From Nautilus pompilius (lineage: Eukaryota > Mollusca > Cephalopoda > Nautilida > Nautilidae), in NCBI GenBank assembly GCA_018389105.1, contig JACATO010000304.1, positions 2,604,001 through 2,668,000 of the forward strand: a stretch of DNA of 64,000 nt. The letters are read 5' to 3'. The notes below the pieces were generated by a model that was not told the origin of the DNA, ran no database searches, and saw only the letters and a list, made by a program, of their open reading frames with translations. Each line of letters opens with the position of its first letter. Positions within the stretch are counted from its first letter, which is position 1. Made by a program: the position numbers and the translations under genes. Below are positions 13,144 to 25,950 of this stretch, in pieces.

Positions 13144-15914
13144 AATCTGTAATTTCTTGAATTTTAATTTGCTATTTTAAATCACTATGAATTTTTATAA
13201 ATTATAAATATGCTTATTTTAAAAGAACCTTTAGCTTTGGGAGTAAATTCCTCATCGATGGCCCGTTAGCTTTGTTTACCCGTATTAAGTATTATCAAAA
13301 GTATTTTTATTACTCTATAGAAGGTATTTAAAAATATTCATCCGCCTCAATATGAAAAGTCATATCTGACAACAGTCCTCATTAGAGTGCCAAAGCTCTT
13401 TATTGCTTTGAAATTTTTGAAAATTTTTTTAATTTACAACGAGCTATGTAAATATTATTAGCCGACGTTAGCAGATATTTGTTTGAGTTCCCAGACAATA
13501 AAACTATTTCTACATTGGAAAGACTCAAATACGGAAGTTTTCAACTCTTTCAAAATGCCTTAATTCGCAATTGTAGCTATGAAGCGAAAGATCAATAATG
13601 AACAAAGTTAAAAAGAACGACACAAATTTTCTTTGTTCACTCTCATCAGTTCAGCATCTAATTAACATTGGAATTTATCATAATAATGTTTTTCTCATGA
13701 AATATCAAGTTTTCGTTAACGAAATACGAAATTGTGATTATCACTTATCCAATAAATTTCTGAATAGCCATATAAAACTAGAAAAAGTGATCAAGATTTT
13801 AATTTTGATTTAATAAGGGAGTATACTAATTTTATAGACAAAAACTTAAAATAATGTTTTAAAATGCTAATGCGATTTAATGGAATAAATATATGCCAAT
13901 TTTCTATGTAGAGCAAAACAATACATATTTTAGCTTGCACGATATGTCGATGTATCGATATATTTAACAACTTGTATTAAAATTAACTATTATTGTAGAC
14001 TTTAAAATATATACTGTTACCTGAATTATATTTTGTATAAAGTAATGACAGCAATGCAACGATATATCAATAGATATCTTCTCACATTGTTAATGATAAC
14101 TGATATTTATTATCATGACACGACTAGGGCTACGATTTTACCACTGAGGTCAGGATGGTCACAGGAATCACCATTTTGAATAAAATGCCTAAAATAGAAA
14201 ATGGCTTAAAAGATACATTGCTTAAGTGTTCCTTTTATTTTCTTTCAATAATTACGTACCTCATGCGCTGAAAAAAGTTTAATTTTTGGTGATTACGTAA
14301 GTAAACAGATTGTAAATGTAGCTCTGTAGGTCAGCCTGCCAATAAGGTGGTATGTGAGTTATGAGGAAGCTAATAGAGTGCGAGCAAAATGGAAAATGTC
14401 TCCAGAAAAGTGGTGCAAAGGGAACATTTCACGAAAGTGGTGGTATGGTATTTTGTACAGAATGTAATATTCCGGTATATTGCAACTACTTAGAAAAATG
14501 TACATACAACATTATATAAACTGTTTTGAATAATCTCTCCAAAGCAACAAAAACTTCATACGAACATCGCTTTAACAACGAAACATCTTGAAGGGAGGTC
14601 AAAACTGATTTGTTTTAGATTTGACATGTGGAAGGTCATTCACAGTTTAGTAGAGATTTGGTTGACATTTTAATTCTAGATTGCTAACTAAGATGGCCTA
14701 TCTACACGACCCACTCTCGATTCCATTGAGAACATTCTTCAAAAAATGCAAGTGCGCGATTTTGCTTTATCATCATAGAACGTGAGTCTAGAGATCGCAG
14801 CGTGCATCAAACTGACCAAATCTTCTATACCGGTAACGCTTGGCGGTGCTATAACAAACACTGAGCGGCAGAACTTGCATAACATCAACCCAAAACCTAC
14901 ACAGATATAAATCTTTATCCATCCAATAATTTTATTTTTTTAGAAACGTTTGTGACTAATTCTGAAGATAAATTTGATTAAAAAAAAAACACATCCAAAG
15001 ATATATAACACGACAGCTCTGAATGCTAAACAAAATCTGCTGGCTGATTAAGATTAGATCTGTGCATGGTACGTTTTAAAGCAAAGTGTATACAACTCTT
15101 GAACAGTTCCTTTATATGGCTAAATCGTTTGGCTCTAATGAGACAATACTCGGTTTCTTATAGCTTTATGGTTGGATCTGAAGCCCATCTGTTTTCGGTA
15201 AAACATCTCGGAAAGATTAACTGCTTCCCAGGTACTCCTAAAGTAAGGTTTCCACTCTGCAGATGTATTACTATATTTAGTACAACTCTACATAATTTCG
15301 TGATATAAATATATTCACAAAACAAAAACAAATATAGATAGTTTCCAATACGAATACTTTGCAAGTCAGTTAATTTCCATACTTTTTATAAGGACTTTAT
15401 TAATAAACAATTAGAATAAGAATTTAAACAATTTTTAAAAGTAACAAATCAGGAAATTGAAAGTGTCGACTTCAAGATATTAGTTTAGGTTATTTTCCGT
15501 GCAAAATCAATTTATTTATAAAATTCCTTTTCATATGCGTCTTTGCTGCAGATTTTTGCTATTCTTGATAGATGAATTACGTCTACAACAACCCATCACA
15601 TACAGAATTTATAATTTTAGTTAAGTTTTAACTACTTTCTAAGTTTATCATCAACCATGCCAGGGTTCATCTGACACACATCACCTTGGAAACTGTAGGT
15701 TCACTGTGTACAAAATAAAAGAATAAGACAGATACCGCGGAAGAAATGGAATAAGATTGGTTGCATTTGTAATTTTAGAAAAAAATAATGAATATGCAAT
15801 CATTAATATTGGAAACACTAAAACGTACAAAGGAAGTTGAAAATGGGGTGTATTATATCAGTCTTCAAAAAGCTTGATCAGAAGTAACGTTCAGAAGTAT
15901 AAAATGTAAGAAAA
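13144..15914. other. Non-coding AT-rich DNA
   Basis: I see no coding, RNA or repeat feature that can be supported. Frames are at most 80 codons and without family resemblance. Confidence 0.65.
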
Positions 15915-15948
15915 CCACACACACACACACACACACACACACACCACA

Positions 15949-15985
<37 letters not shown>
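15915..15985. repeat. Interrupted (CA)n microsatellite
   Basis: A CA dinucleotide tract of about 70 bp with two single-base phase interruptions (CACCAC). The CVCVC-rich frame on the minus strand is an artefact of this repeat. Confidence 0.97.
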
Positions 15986-15988
<3 letters not shown>

Positions 15989-18900
15989 CCTTGGTGAACT
16001 GGTATTGCAGAAATGAACCAAACTTGACAGAATTTTCGTACAAAAATTAGTAGTCCAGAAGAAAACATGAAATGAAAAAAAGAATGTACCAACAGCCTTC
16101 TTTAGAATTAACTTGGAATGAAAATAATTTATTTCTTTGTTTGTATCAATTTCTGTTTATTTGTTTTCAATTTTTTCTTGAAAATGTATTTCTTTATCAG
16201 TTGGCTTAAATTACTCATATAATGCCGTCCAAATTTGTTTCTGCTTTTGATCATTTCTTGATTTTTAGTTTTATCTTTTTAGATGTTCTTTTAGGCAGGG
16301 TTTTGTTTTTTTTTAAAGAATTGTGAAATTTTAAATTAAACCAGAAGTTACAACAGCAAAAATAAATTAAACAGACTTGATTTTTTTCCTTTGCTGATGT
16401 TTTCTTAACCTTCTTTTGACAAGATTCCACGTCGTGAGTCTTTAGTTTTACCAAAAAATATCAGACTAGAATGCATAGATCTTAAAAATGAGCTGCAGTC
16501 TATCATTTTGTTTTTAAAACAATGATTTGCTCTGATTTTTGGTCAGAAAATTTAAGATTGAAAAGAAGAATAATCAAAAACAAGAAAAGAAAAGAAAGTA
16601 AGCCTCTCACACTAAGAAGTAAATTTAATTTCCATATAATATAGAATTAAGACCAAGCACAAAAAATTATAATTTTAAAAAGAAAAAAAAATTTTTTAAA
16701 TTGTTTAGCTCTCTTTGAAAAAGATACGACTTTAACATGTTACAAGTTTTGATTTCAGCAATAACTCGTAAAAAGAATTATCTTCAATTTCTTGCGTTTG
16801 AATTCCTTAATAATGGTTCCTGTCCTCCTTGGACGAGAGATCTACGAAACGTTGTTTGATATTCATCACTAAGTAATAAATTTGCATCAACGATTTTCAA
16901 TGAATCTATTCAATTTTTAAATATCCGGTTATTTTATTTTTTTGTAATAATGCTTTCACTTGTTTTAAAAATATAATAGAAGCAATTTTTCTTTAGTTCG
17001 CCTTGGAAAACAACGAAGTTTTCGTGTAAAAAAATAATGGAACGAGAATTTTGAAAAGCAACCTAGAGTTAATCAGATTGTATTTCCAATCTATTTTTTT
17101 AAGTTCAAGCTGAATTTTCGAAGCGATTTTAAAAATTATCTGCGTCGTAACTGAAAGTGTTAGTTCATTGCTTACCATTTTTTTCTTCCTTGGTGTAAAC
17201 TGATGGCTACCTGCCTTTTTGTAACTACTAATTTAGCGTGAGGTAATTTAAAGTACGAAATAAATATTTCCAATTGATTTAATATATTACAAAGTTTTAG
17301 AATGTCCAAGGGAAAGAATTCGAACTAACTCATTTATTTATCTATACTTTTAAAAGCAGGAATAATTACTGATGCATGCGTTTATATAAAACGTTTAAAA
17401 AGTTTTGCTTACAAATTGTGACCGCTATTTTGACAGAAACCTTTTGGTAGAAAGAAAACACGAAGTGATAAATATTGATTCATATTATCTAAGATATTGT
17501 ACTGTATTTTTTTGCCTTTATAAAAAAAATTGTTCTAAAAATGACTATAACTTTGTATATATTTAATGGTTATCACAAAATTAAAATTGAAAGTCTAAAT
17601 CGCACTTACCACGAAGAGTGTACTTGATATATTTCAATTTATTAATCAGCGAATAAACTTTCCACTTTTAGTTAAAAGTTTATTTATAATAAAAATATAA
17701 GAAAACTAGAAAAGTTGTAAACAGTTATAAAGATGTGCAGCTAGATGAAAGTTAAAATCGATTCTTGGTGACTAGATATTAAGTCTATAGTTGCAGGCAA
17801 TATTCTCATTTCTGGTCATTTTCGCTAGGGAAACACTAAGTAAGAATGGAAGACTTGCAAAATCCTTAAAAGTAACAGTTTATTATGAACTTCTTGTCAT
17901 CTTTGTCGAACTCGTCTATCTTTCCATAGTTTCCCCAAAAGTAAAACACAACCTTACATCTGGTAAATAGGGGAAACCAAAAAAGTTCACGCATCTAGCA
18001 GAGTACATTGAAATCTGTCAAAATCTACTTGCAGTGCAATCTGAGAGTGGGAATGTCCAAGCAAAAATTCTTTTCTGTATTCTCGTTCTCTACTTCGACG
18101 ATGCTCTCTGCTTCCTTTCTGGCATATAAAGCGATGGCAAAACTAAGTACTTTCCACAATTAAAAAATAACTAAGAGGCTGCTGACTTAATTAAAGCATC
18201 TCTTTCGCTTGTTATTTTCTTTGTAAAAAAAAATTCCGTTATACTGTGACATACAAAAAAGAAGAACAAAACTATATGGTTTCAAAAATTATCCAACGAA
18301 TATGTTTAGATAACACGCCATACCTTTTTAAGAGTGGCGGTGTGGCCTTTTCTCTTTGTTCAACTGGTTTCTGAAAGCGCTCAGTTATGTGCGGCTCGAT
18401 TAGAGTTTCATCAAACTGAATGTTTATTAGTTTAAAGTTTTATAAGCAAATTCTTTAAAAATATCTGTTTTTTAATGCATGAAGTTTAGCAGCTATTTAC
18501 AATATTTATCCTTTTATTTTCTAAACCCTGAAAAATTCACGTAAAATTTTAAAAATATGTTTTCCTGCAAAAATTGAAAACCAAACTTTTTAAATTGCAT
18601 GCATGATACGATACTAAAATGACTAATAATTCACAAGAAGGCGATCAGATCATATGTCGTTATTTTCTTAAGAGCGAGGACTCAAAACGTACTGTGAAAC
18701 ATTAGGGATTTTTTTGCTACAAATTGTTTCTTGAAACTATTAGTGTGCAGCTTCACCAGTTTTTTTTAATGATATTACCAAATGTTTAGAAGTTCGCTGC
18801 TAGGAGCACTGTGGGTAAAGCAGTGTATAAACGATGCAAACACTAAAGTTGATATGGATAGAATTTTAGACTACAGGTGAGTGTCTTTAATTTTAAAATA

Positions 18901-20306
18901 TATGTTGCAGGCACAGTAACAAAAAGCTTTCAGTTTGGCGTTCAGAAACCATAACTGTTCAGAATGTAAAATTTTAACTGGGGGTTGGTGAGAAAACGAG
19001 TGAGAAAATTTTTGTCCTTTTGATGAAGACACGATGAACACTAATACTGCAGAAGAACTTTCTAGTTTCTGAAGCCAAACGTACAAAAGGTGGCGTCTGA
19101 AGTAACGCAAGCTCTTCTCATCTGCGGACAATATATAAAATATCATAAAATTATTTACAAATTCTTTCTCCTTTGTCTTTTACTGGTTTTCTATGTTTAC
19201 TAATGCGATCCTTAACAGTTTTATTTTTTCTACATTAATAGTAAAAAAAAATTTTTTTTTTCAAATAAAATAGGATCAAACAACGTGACCCCAATATTTT
19301 GGGTTTCTTTCAGATGCAGAAAGCACCTTTACTGCTAAACTTGTTATCTCAGCTTGCGCATCATTTAAACAGATATCTGAATGAATACCAGCTGGAATAC
19401 TACTTGTGATAAAGATTCCAGAAAACGAAATAAATAAAAATATTTTTTTAAATAACGTAAAGCAATACAAATTTCTCTTTCCATTATTATCATTTTGGCG
19501 TCAGACATTTTTTCCTTAGTTATCAGCCTTAATACAATATTTTTTAAAACTTTTTAAAATTAAAATAATTGTATGCTTTTTACTTTAGTAATTGGGTTTG
19601 AAATTCTAATATAGTATTCTATTGAAATTCACAAATGACTTCGACACCAAATTTTAAAATTTGAAATATTGGACAGTAAAACAGACGAAAATTTAAATAG
19701 TGAAAGATGACGGCTCTTACAGGAAGAACTTTTGACTAGTGAAGTTAAAGGTGAAACAACCTCCGCTGTCATTATCTCAAAAGTTGGTGCTTTGTAGCGA
19801 AACTGTTTTTCAAAACCTTTGCGGTTAACAAAATTTCTAAAAATATTTAACAGTTTCCGTTTAATATTTTCTCGCAAGACGAAAGTAATTTGTGATTTTA
19901 CTGTAATTTTGCTCTGAGTATCCTTAATTACAGATAGGCGGATTTTACAGTACCCTGGTTGTATACTAAACAAATTTAAATAACATGCAGTTTTTGCTTC
20001 AGAAATGCCACCAAACAGAAAGATAAGGGATCGTGTATATATTAAATAAACCTTGTAAGAGTATTAAATGGCTGGAAGGAACTTATCAGTTTCAGGACCT
20101 CTTTCATCTGACAGAAGAAAAGAAAAGAAAAAGCAATGAACAATAGGTTAAAAGTTTGGTTTTCTCAAGAAAATGACGAAAGGACAATTAAACATCAAAA
20201 TGTAAAATTATTTCTTCATCCCTCGCACTGAATTATGGTTTCCGTATCATTTCCATTACCTCTTAAACATATTTAAAATACACCATCTATTCGTTTCGTT
20301 ACTTAA
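15986..20306. other. Very AT-rich non-coding DNA
   Basis: Many poly-A and poly-T runs. Short frames, such as those near 18871-19146 and 19629-19973 on the minus strand, show no domain. Confidence 0.65.
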
Positions 20307-20558
20307 ATAGCGGGACGCTTTGTCGTTGACTATTTATCTATTTTAAAATGCTATTTTGTTAGTGGGTGGATTTATTTAATTTTTTTACAAAAAAAAATTG
20401 ATTATGTCCCGAGTAGGCAACGTTATCGAGCCAACCAGCGAGGCCATCACCTAGCATCAGTTAAAAAGGAGGCGAAATCAGAAAGCCCTTCACCTCCAGC
20501 TGGCAACGCCCAGCAACTTTTACATTTATCTCATTCTTTTATAATATACAAAGAATAA
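20307..20558 (+). other. GC-richer island with an 83-codon open frame lacking a start
   Basis: From 20307 to the TAA at 20556-20558 the frame stays open. The part from about 20400 reads DYVPSRQRYRANQRGHHLAS, then KKEAKSESPSPPAGNAQQL, compositionally unlike translated AT-rich noise. There is no in-frame ATG in the second half and no clear splice sites. It could be an exon fragment, a repeat fragment or chance. I recognise no family. Confidence 0.2.
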
Positions 20559-21051
20559 ACTTTTTCATTTTTATAACTTTATCGTGTTCGAACTACATAT
20601 TTAAAAGTGCCCTGCGTCTTTATACACCATGGCGGCTAGAATTTTAGAAATGTAGTAGTCCATATAATTTTACGTATATAACCGTATATCACTGGTAAGA
20701 AATGTATACATAAGCATTTTTTCAAACTTTTCGTCACACGATTTCTTTTCTTATATCATATTAAATTTTGAATCATCCACGTATTTCTTGGTTGTTTCAT
20801 CATTATTATTAGGCATTATTTATAATTTTTTCCAAAGATTACGTTAAACATTAAATATACAGTATCACTACCATAACTACGATTCAAATCTATCTTGAGT
20901 GTTGCAAACGTCCGTTCTTTAATTTTTATCCTTCTTTATGCTTGATCAGAATTATTTAAAAAGAAATCCAAATATAAATGATTATTTCAAAATCTAAACT
21001 CGTAAGGTGAAAACGGTGAAAATTAAACAATTCAGAAGCTACTAACTAGAC

Positions 21052-21623
21052 CAGGGGTGGGGAACTTACGGCCGTTTGAATGAATCCAAATTTTGCTGAA
21101 CAAATCCTTTTATTTTTATTAATATGTTTTTGTTTGTCTTTTAGTATTTTTATTTTAATCTTCAAATGAACGTATTTAAAATACCAAAGAGTAAAAGGAG
21201 ATTCAACGAAATAGTCCTACCCGACTGACGACCACAATTAAAACATTAGTAAGTCATAAGGGTTATTTTGACACCTGTTGCGCTCGTGAGTTAGTTCTAA
21301 TGTGACTCTAGAATGTACGTTAACTTCGCCACGTGACCGGCGCCACCACGATCAGCTGAGACTGCCGGCCTCCATGTTGCAACCAAATATTCAAGTGATT
21401 TCCTACAAAAAGCAGTCAAAAGAAAGTCATTAAATGGTTAGTTAACTTTAGAATTAACAAATTTTTTTCTTTTTTCGAAGTTAGTACATGGTCATAGTAG
21501 TTAGATTTTTACAAAATAATGTACATTTTGAAGAATATCTAATTGAAGTTTCTTGAATGCGGGCTTATTAGATTACAGCTAACTTAATGCGGTCTTCAAA
21601 CATGGAAAGGTTCCTCACCTCTG
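21052..21623. mobile_element. Non-autonomous hAT element (572 bp) with perfect 8-bp target duplication
   Basis: The left end begins CAGGGGTGGGGAACTTACGG at 21052. The right end, read in reverse complement from 21623, begins CAGAGGTGAGGAACCTTTCC. Both are of the widespread hAT terminus type CAGGGGTGGGC/GAAC. AACTAGAC occurs immediately outside both ends (21044-21051 and 21624-21631), a perfect 8-bp target duplication. The interior shows no transposase motifs; its centre is GC-richer (about 21260-21390). It is a deletion derivative or MITE. Confidence 0.9.
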
Positions 21624-21631
21624 AACTAGAC

Positions 21632-24600
21632 AAAAGAGAGAGAGAGATTATCAAAACGAGACCAATGTGACGTCATTGCTTTTGACCTAACTCCATTTGA
21701 GATTATGATAATGAATGATATAATAAAAACAATTGACGACATTAGCATAAACAGATTAAACAACTGAACGTAGTTTTATAAAATTTAATTTTTGATTAAA
21801 TTAAATACTAAATGTTTTGTATAAAAATTTATTTAAGACAGTTTCCCTCGTCGATGCAGGGGTAGGTAAGATGGCACTCAACTAATCACGCGAGAAAACG
21901 GCGAGAATGGATTTTAAAAAAATAGTCTTCTCGACGATTTTAAAGAAAAAAAAGGAACAATTTTAATGTAAACGCGCTAATGGAAAGAATTAGGACATAA
22001 GCGACAGCACATGCAACTCACTAACACTGTTGTAACACAGCAAGATGAACTCTTCATTGTCACGTTTTTTACGAAACAGACATCAAACAAGGTAATGGAA
22101 ATGCTTTCAGACTCTGGCTGGCTTCGAAAAAATCTAACTATCGCAGTAGGGAGTTTGCGTACGACGAGGATGCTTCAGCTTCCTTTCCCGGTGAGACCGA
22201 AGGTTAATCGTTTTGGCGAGGTTGTGGATAAAATAACGCGGTAGTCATAGTAGCAATTAAAACTAAATTCAACTAGAAATATCGTTTGTTCTCAACTCTT
22301 CCCAAAACTTCCATGCGTAAGCAAATGAAGTTAAAAGAAGAAAACCAAAATAGACCAAAAACGCAGACGAGTTGAAAGCAGAAATTTTTCTTCTAAATAA
22401 ACAATCCAAATACAGAAATAAAATTTATCTGCTTTCTTACCAACATTTATGAATACTAAGTATTTAACTTAATATTTTTGTTACAGCTTAGACACACATT
22501 CATAACACACGCACACACACACACACACATACGATTAATTAATAGTCATTGCCGAAGGAAGTTTAAAGATGGAAGTAGGCGATCTCTGTTTGCCCGCCAG
22601 AACTCACCGTGAAGGCCGGAGGCGTTAAAGGTACACAAAACACCGATCCACTTCGATTGAAAATACGTAATTAGAATTGAAAAAGGATCAAAATCCATAG
22701 TTTGTTTAAGTTTCTTTTCTATACACGTCAAATCCTGAAGACATGAAGCCTGCATATTTCTAAACAAAATTCATTATACTTTGCTCAGTTGACACAAATT
22801 ACTTTTTATTTTTAAAAGGCGTAGTAATTCTTTACGTTGATTTTCAATTTATGGAAAATTTTAAATCAAACAGCAGCAGAGAGTCCCACCCACAAAATGT
22901 CAATGTCCTTTCTGTTTGGAAAAATCTGCTCCAATAATCGCAAGGAAAAACGTTTCGTTAGTACCGTTTAGTAGGATGACCAAACAATGAGTATTGTGAG
23001 ATAGTCAATATTTTATTGATAAGGATCGCTATAAAAATAATTTAGAATGTACTGCATGAAACTTATTATTATAACGCTACTTTTTAAATTCATAGAAAAG
23101 GAGAAATTTTATTATTTTTGTTTGTAAAAGAAAAGATTTATTTCACTTGTTCAAAATGACATTTCAAATTCGCTAATGTCGAAACCCACATTTCCCCGGT
23201 GGGGTTTTTTTCAGCGTTTATCCTAACTAACTTAATGAGGGTGAAAGGAAAATATTCACAAAATAGCTTTGCAAATCATAGAGAGAAAATCAAGTTGATC
23301 TGGATTTTTTTTAAAATAGCGAACACGGCCGGTAACTCTACCATACTTAATTATTGGTAATTTAAAATAATCGTGACAGAATTTCAAGTTTCCAATTAGT
23401 CTAGGACTTAGCTATCTGCGTAGAGTTAGATGTCGATGCCCATAGCAAGCGATTTAATAACATTCGGGATACAAAATGTGTTTAGTAATGTGTTATTTTC
23501 TTTAAATAAATATAATATATTTTTAATAAAAAGTAACTATTATTATCCATTTTGAAATTAATACCCTGTAAGCACTTATTGTTCAGCGTATCATTCCGTT
23601 ATTGCTAACCTAGTGTAGCGATGCTTGATGTAAAAGCTGAATTAATATAAATATGTTTCCAGAAATGAAATTTAATTACAATAATTTTAGGGTAATAACT
23701 GGTTTTTCCTTAGTTTTCTAAAATTAACAGTTACAGTAATGAAAGATTTTCATTTGTTCTTAGAATTGACCATTTCTGTATGAAATAAAAAAGCATCATA
23801 AAATTTGTGTGAATATTCTGTTTAGTAGACAATTTTACACATTTTTTCAATAAATAAAAGAATTACATGAAGCTATAGAATATGAATTATGAAATATAAA
23901 CTGATATTTTTAGCAGATAAAGTTTCCTACAAAAAAGATCTATGAAGATGAATTTGACGCTTTCTAGCTACGCTGCTTCTGTGCACGTGTATAAACTAGC
24001 TATGCCTAAGAAATGTAAAAAAGCCAGTTATTTTCTATGGTCTCATACTGAAAAAAGACAACATTTCTGTCAATATTTCAGGAAACTTTCCAAAAACACC
24101 CATTGGTATACAACGCACTTAAGCCGATATTAAGTCACTGAAGATTGGCATAATTTTTAAGCAACCAGACAGTTTCTGGTAGAATCTCTATATGATGCTG
24201 TCACTGGGGTAACTACAGAGATTTTTAAACTAAAGAACAATAACATTCGTTTTAATAATCAATCTTATGAAAAAATCCATAAACTTTACTTAAAAAATAA
24301 TTTTAAATAGAATACTTTAACTATTCCTTTTTCTTGATTTAAACAGTTCTCAAAAGTTGAATTGACTTTTTGTCCAGCAGAAAAAAATAATACAAAATTC
24401 AAATATGTAACTGTTGTCGTGCATCTATAAAATATAATTATTTTTTGATTTCACTTTTTTCGAACTTAGAAGATAACTTTTAAATTCGTTTTAAACATTA
24501 AAGGCTATTTTTTCATTACAATTTACAATGATGACCCTATAGACTTTTGGTAGTCAATTTGGTCTACTCAGTAAATTATGATGTTTAATTTTACTGTTAT

Positions 24601-25140
24601 GTTAAAAATAAAGCCTTAAAACTAAATGCTAAACGATTTTTCAGCAATTAAACGTCTTTCTCTATTCATCTGATAAAATATATTGTAAAACTAATACCAG
24701 ACACATGAAAAATAACAGTGATAAAATGAAATGATACTATTTGTAACAATAACGAATTTGCATCAAATAAAATATTCTTTAATATTCTGTTTCATTCTCG
24801 ATGATTCCTTATTTCTGCTTATATTTAGAAATTGTCATAACTTTCCTTCTAATCTAGAAAATTATAAAGATTTGAGGAATTCTTTCATAAATTTTACTTT
24901 TTGTAAGTAGCCGCCCATGTCTCAACATCTTCAATCGATGTTAAAGTAATTTTTCAGCAAAAAAATAATTCTGTATTGTAAAAGTATATGTGGAAAGTGT
25001 GTAATAATAGATAGCAGATTGACATGCTTCGAAATAAACTTGACACATTAAAAATTATTGAAAACTGGGTCTTCCAGTAAAAATTGTTAGTATAATTAAT
25101 GAAATGATTTTAAAAAATTAACACTTTTTCCCTAACAAAA
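21632..25140. other. Non-coding AT-rich DNA
   Basis: Only the short CA microsatellite at 22506 is recognisable. No coding feature is supported. Confidence 0.65.
22506..22528. repeat. Short (CA)n microsatellite
   Basis: A CA run with one CG interruption near its left end. Confidence 0.9.
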
Positions 25141-25950
25141 GAAGTTGAACAACAGAGACATACTATAGGAAAGAACGAATCTACTAAAACGTCAAGAAAA
25201 AGATGATTTGTCTCACGTAGAACATTAGCTAAAGAATTGGAGAAAGTATCGCCAGGATGATATCGGATAAATCTATTTGAAGGAATTTGGTTAGAATCGC
25301 CTTTCGATCAAACATCAAAGATAAAAGACATGACTTTCTGATATACAAAGAAAATCTTTGACTATATAAGTACTAAAATGGCAAGTAAAAAATTGCAACA
25401 ATAAGTTATTCTCAATGAACTCTAACTTAATGATTTTTGCATTCGTGGTGCTTTAAGTGTCAAGAAAACGGGAAAAGATTTAATTGAAATTGTATTTTGC
25501 CAATCCAGAAGCATCCTGAAAATATTCATATCTGAGCGTGCTTCTCTGCTAATTGCTAAAGTTTCATAACCTTACCAAAAGTGAAATCAGCGAATGCAAA
25601 TTTTCATTTGAATCTTTTAAAAACCGATTTTGTAGAATTCTCTAAGAAACTCAATCCTGGTGATAACATTTTGTGTTTACAGGATAATGCACTATGTCAC
25701 ACAGGAAAGAAAGTCTTTCTTTAATTCAAGAATTATAAAATTCATTGGTTTGAATACTTTTAAAATCCTTTTGACTTATATAACTTAGATATTGAAATTG
25801 TGATGCCATATATTGCATAAAATCATCCAACCAACAGAAAGAAGAATTGGCAAACGTCATTTAAGAGAGGTATAAAAATATTTTATACAAGGCATTAGTT
25901 GAAAAAATGCTGGTATAATGAAAGCAGTTATTAAAAACAATGATTACTGA
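25141..25950 (+). pseudogene. Decayed Tc1-like transposase
   Basis: Across the plus-strand frames, fragments appear in Tc1 order. A helix-turn-helix remnant (SRRTLAKELEKVSPG) lies near 25210-25260. VILNEL followed by LNDFCIRGAL near 25400-25455 matches the first catalytic block; the catalytic Asp of the usual SDE is replaced by Asn (AAT, 25414-25416). ACFSANC (25536-25556) matches the conserved GCFSANG segment. LQDNALCHTGKKV (25677-25715) matches the QQDNAPCHTAKKV block with the second catalytic Asp (GAT, 25683-25685). KIHWFEYF...NPFDLYNLDIE follows at the place of the WP..SPDLNPIE motif. Numerous stops and frameshifts separate these. Terminal inverted repeats were not found, so boundaries are approximate. 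Confidence 0.65.

Noticed and set aside
15865-16092. Minus-strand frame rich in Cys and Val
   Set aside because: It is the translation of the CA microsatellite and not a cysteine-rich protein.
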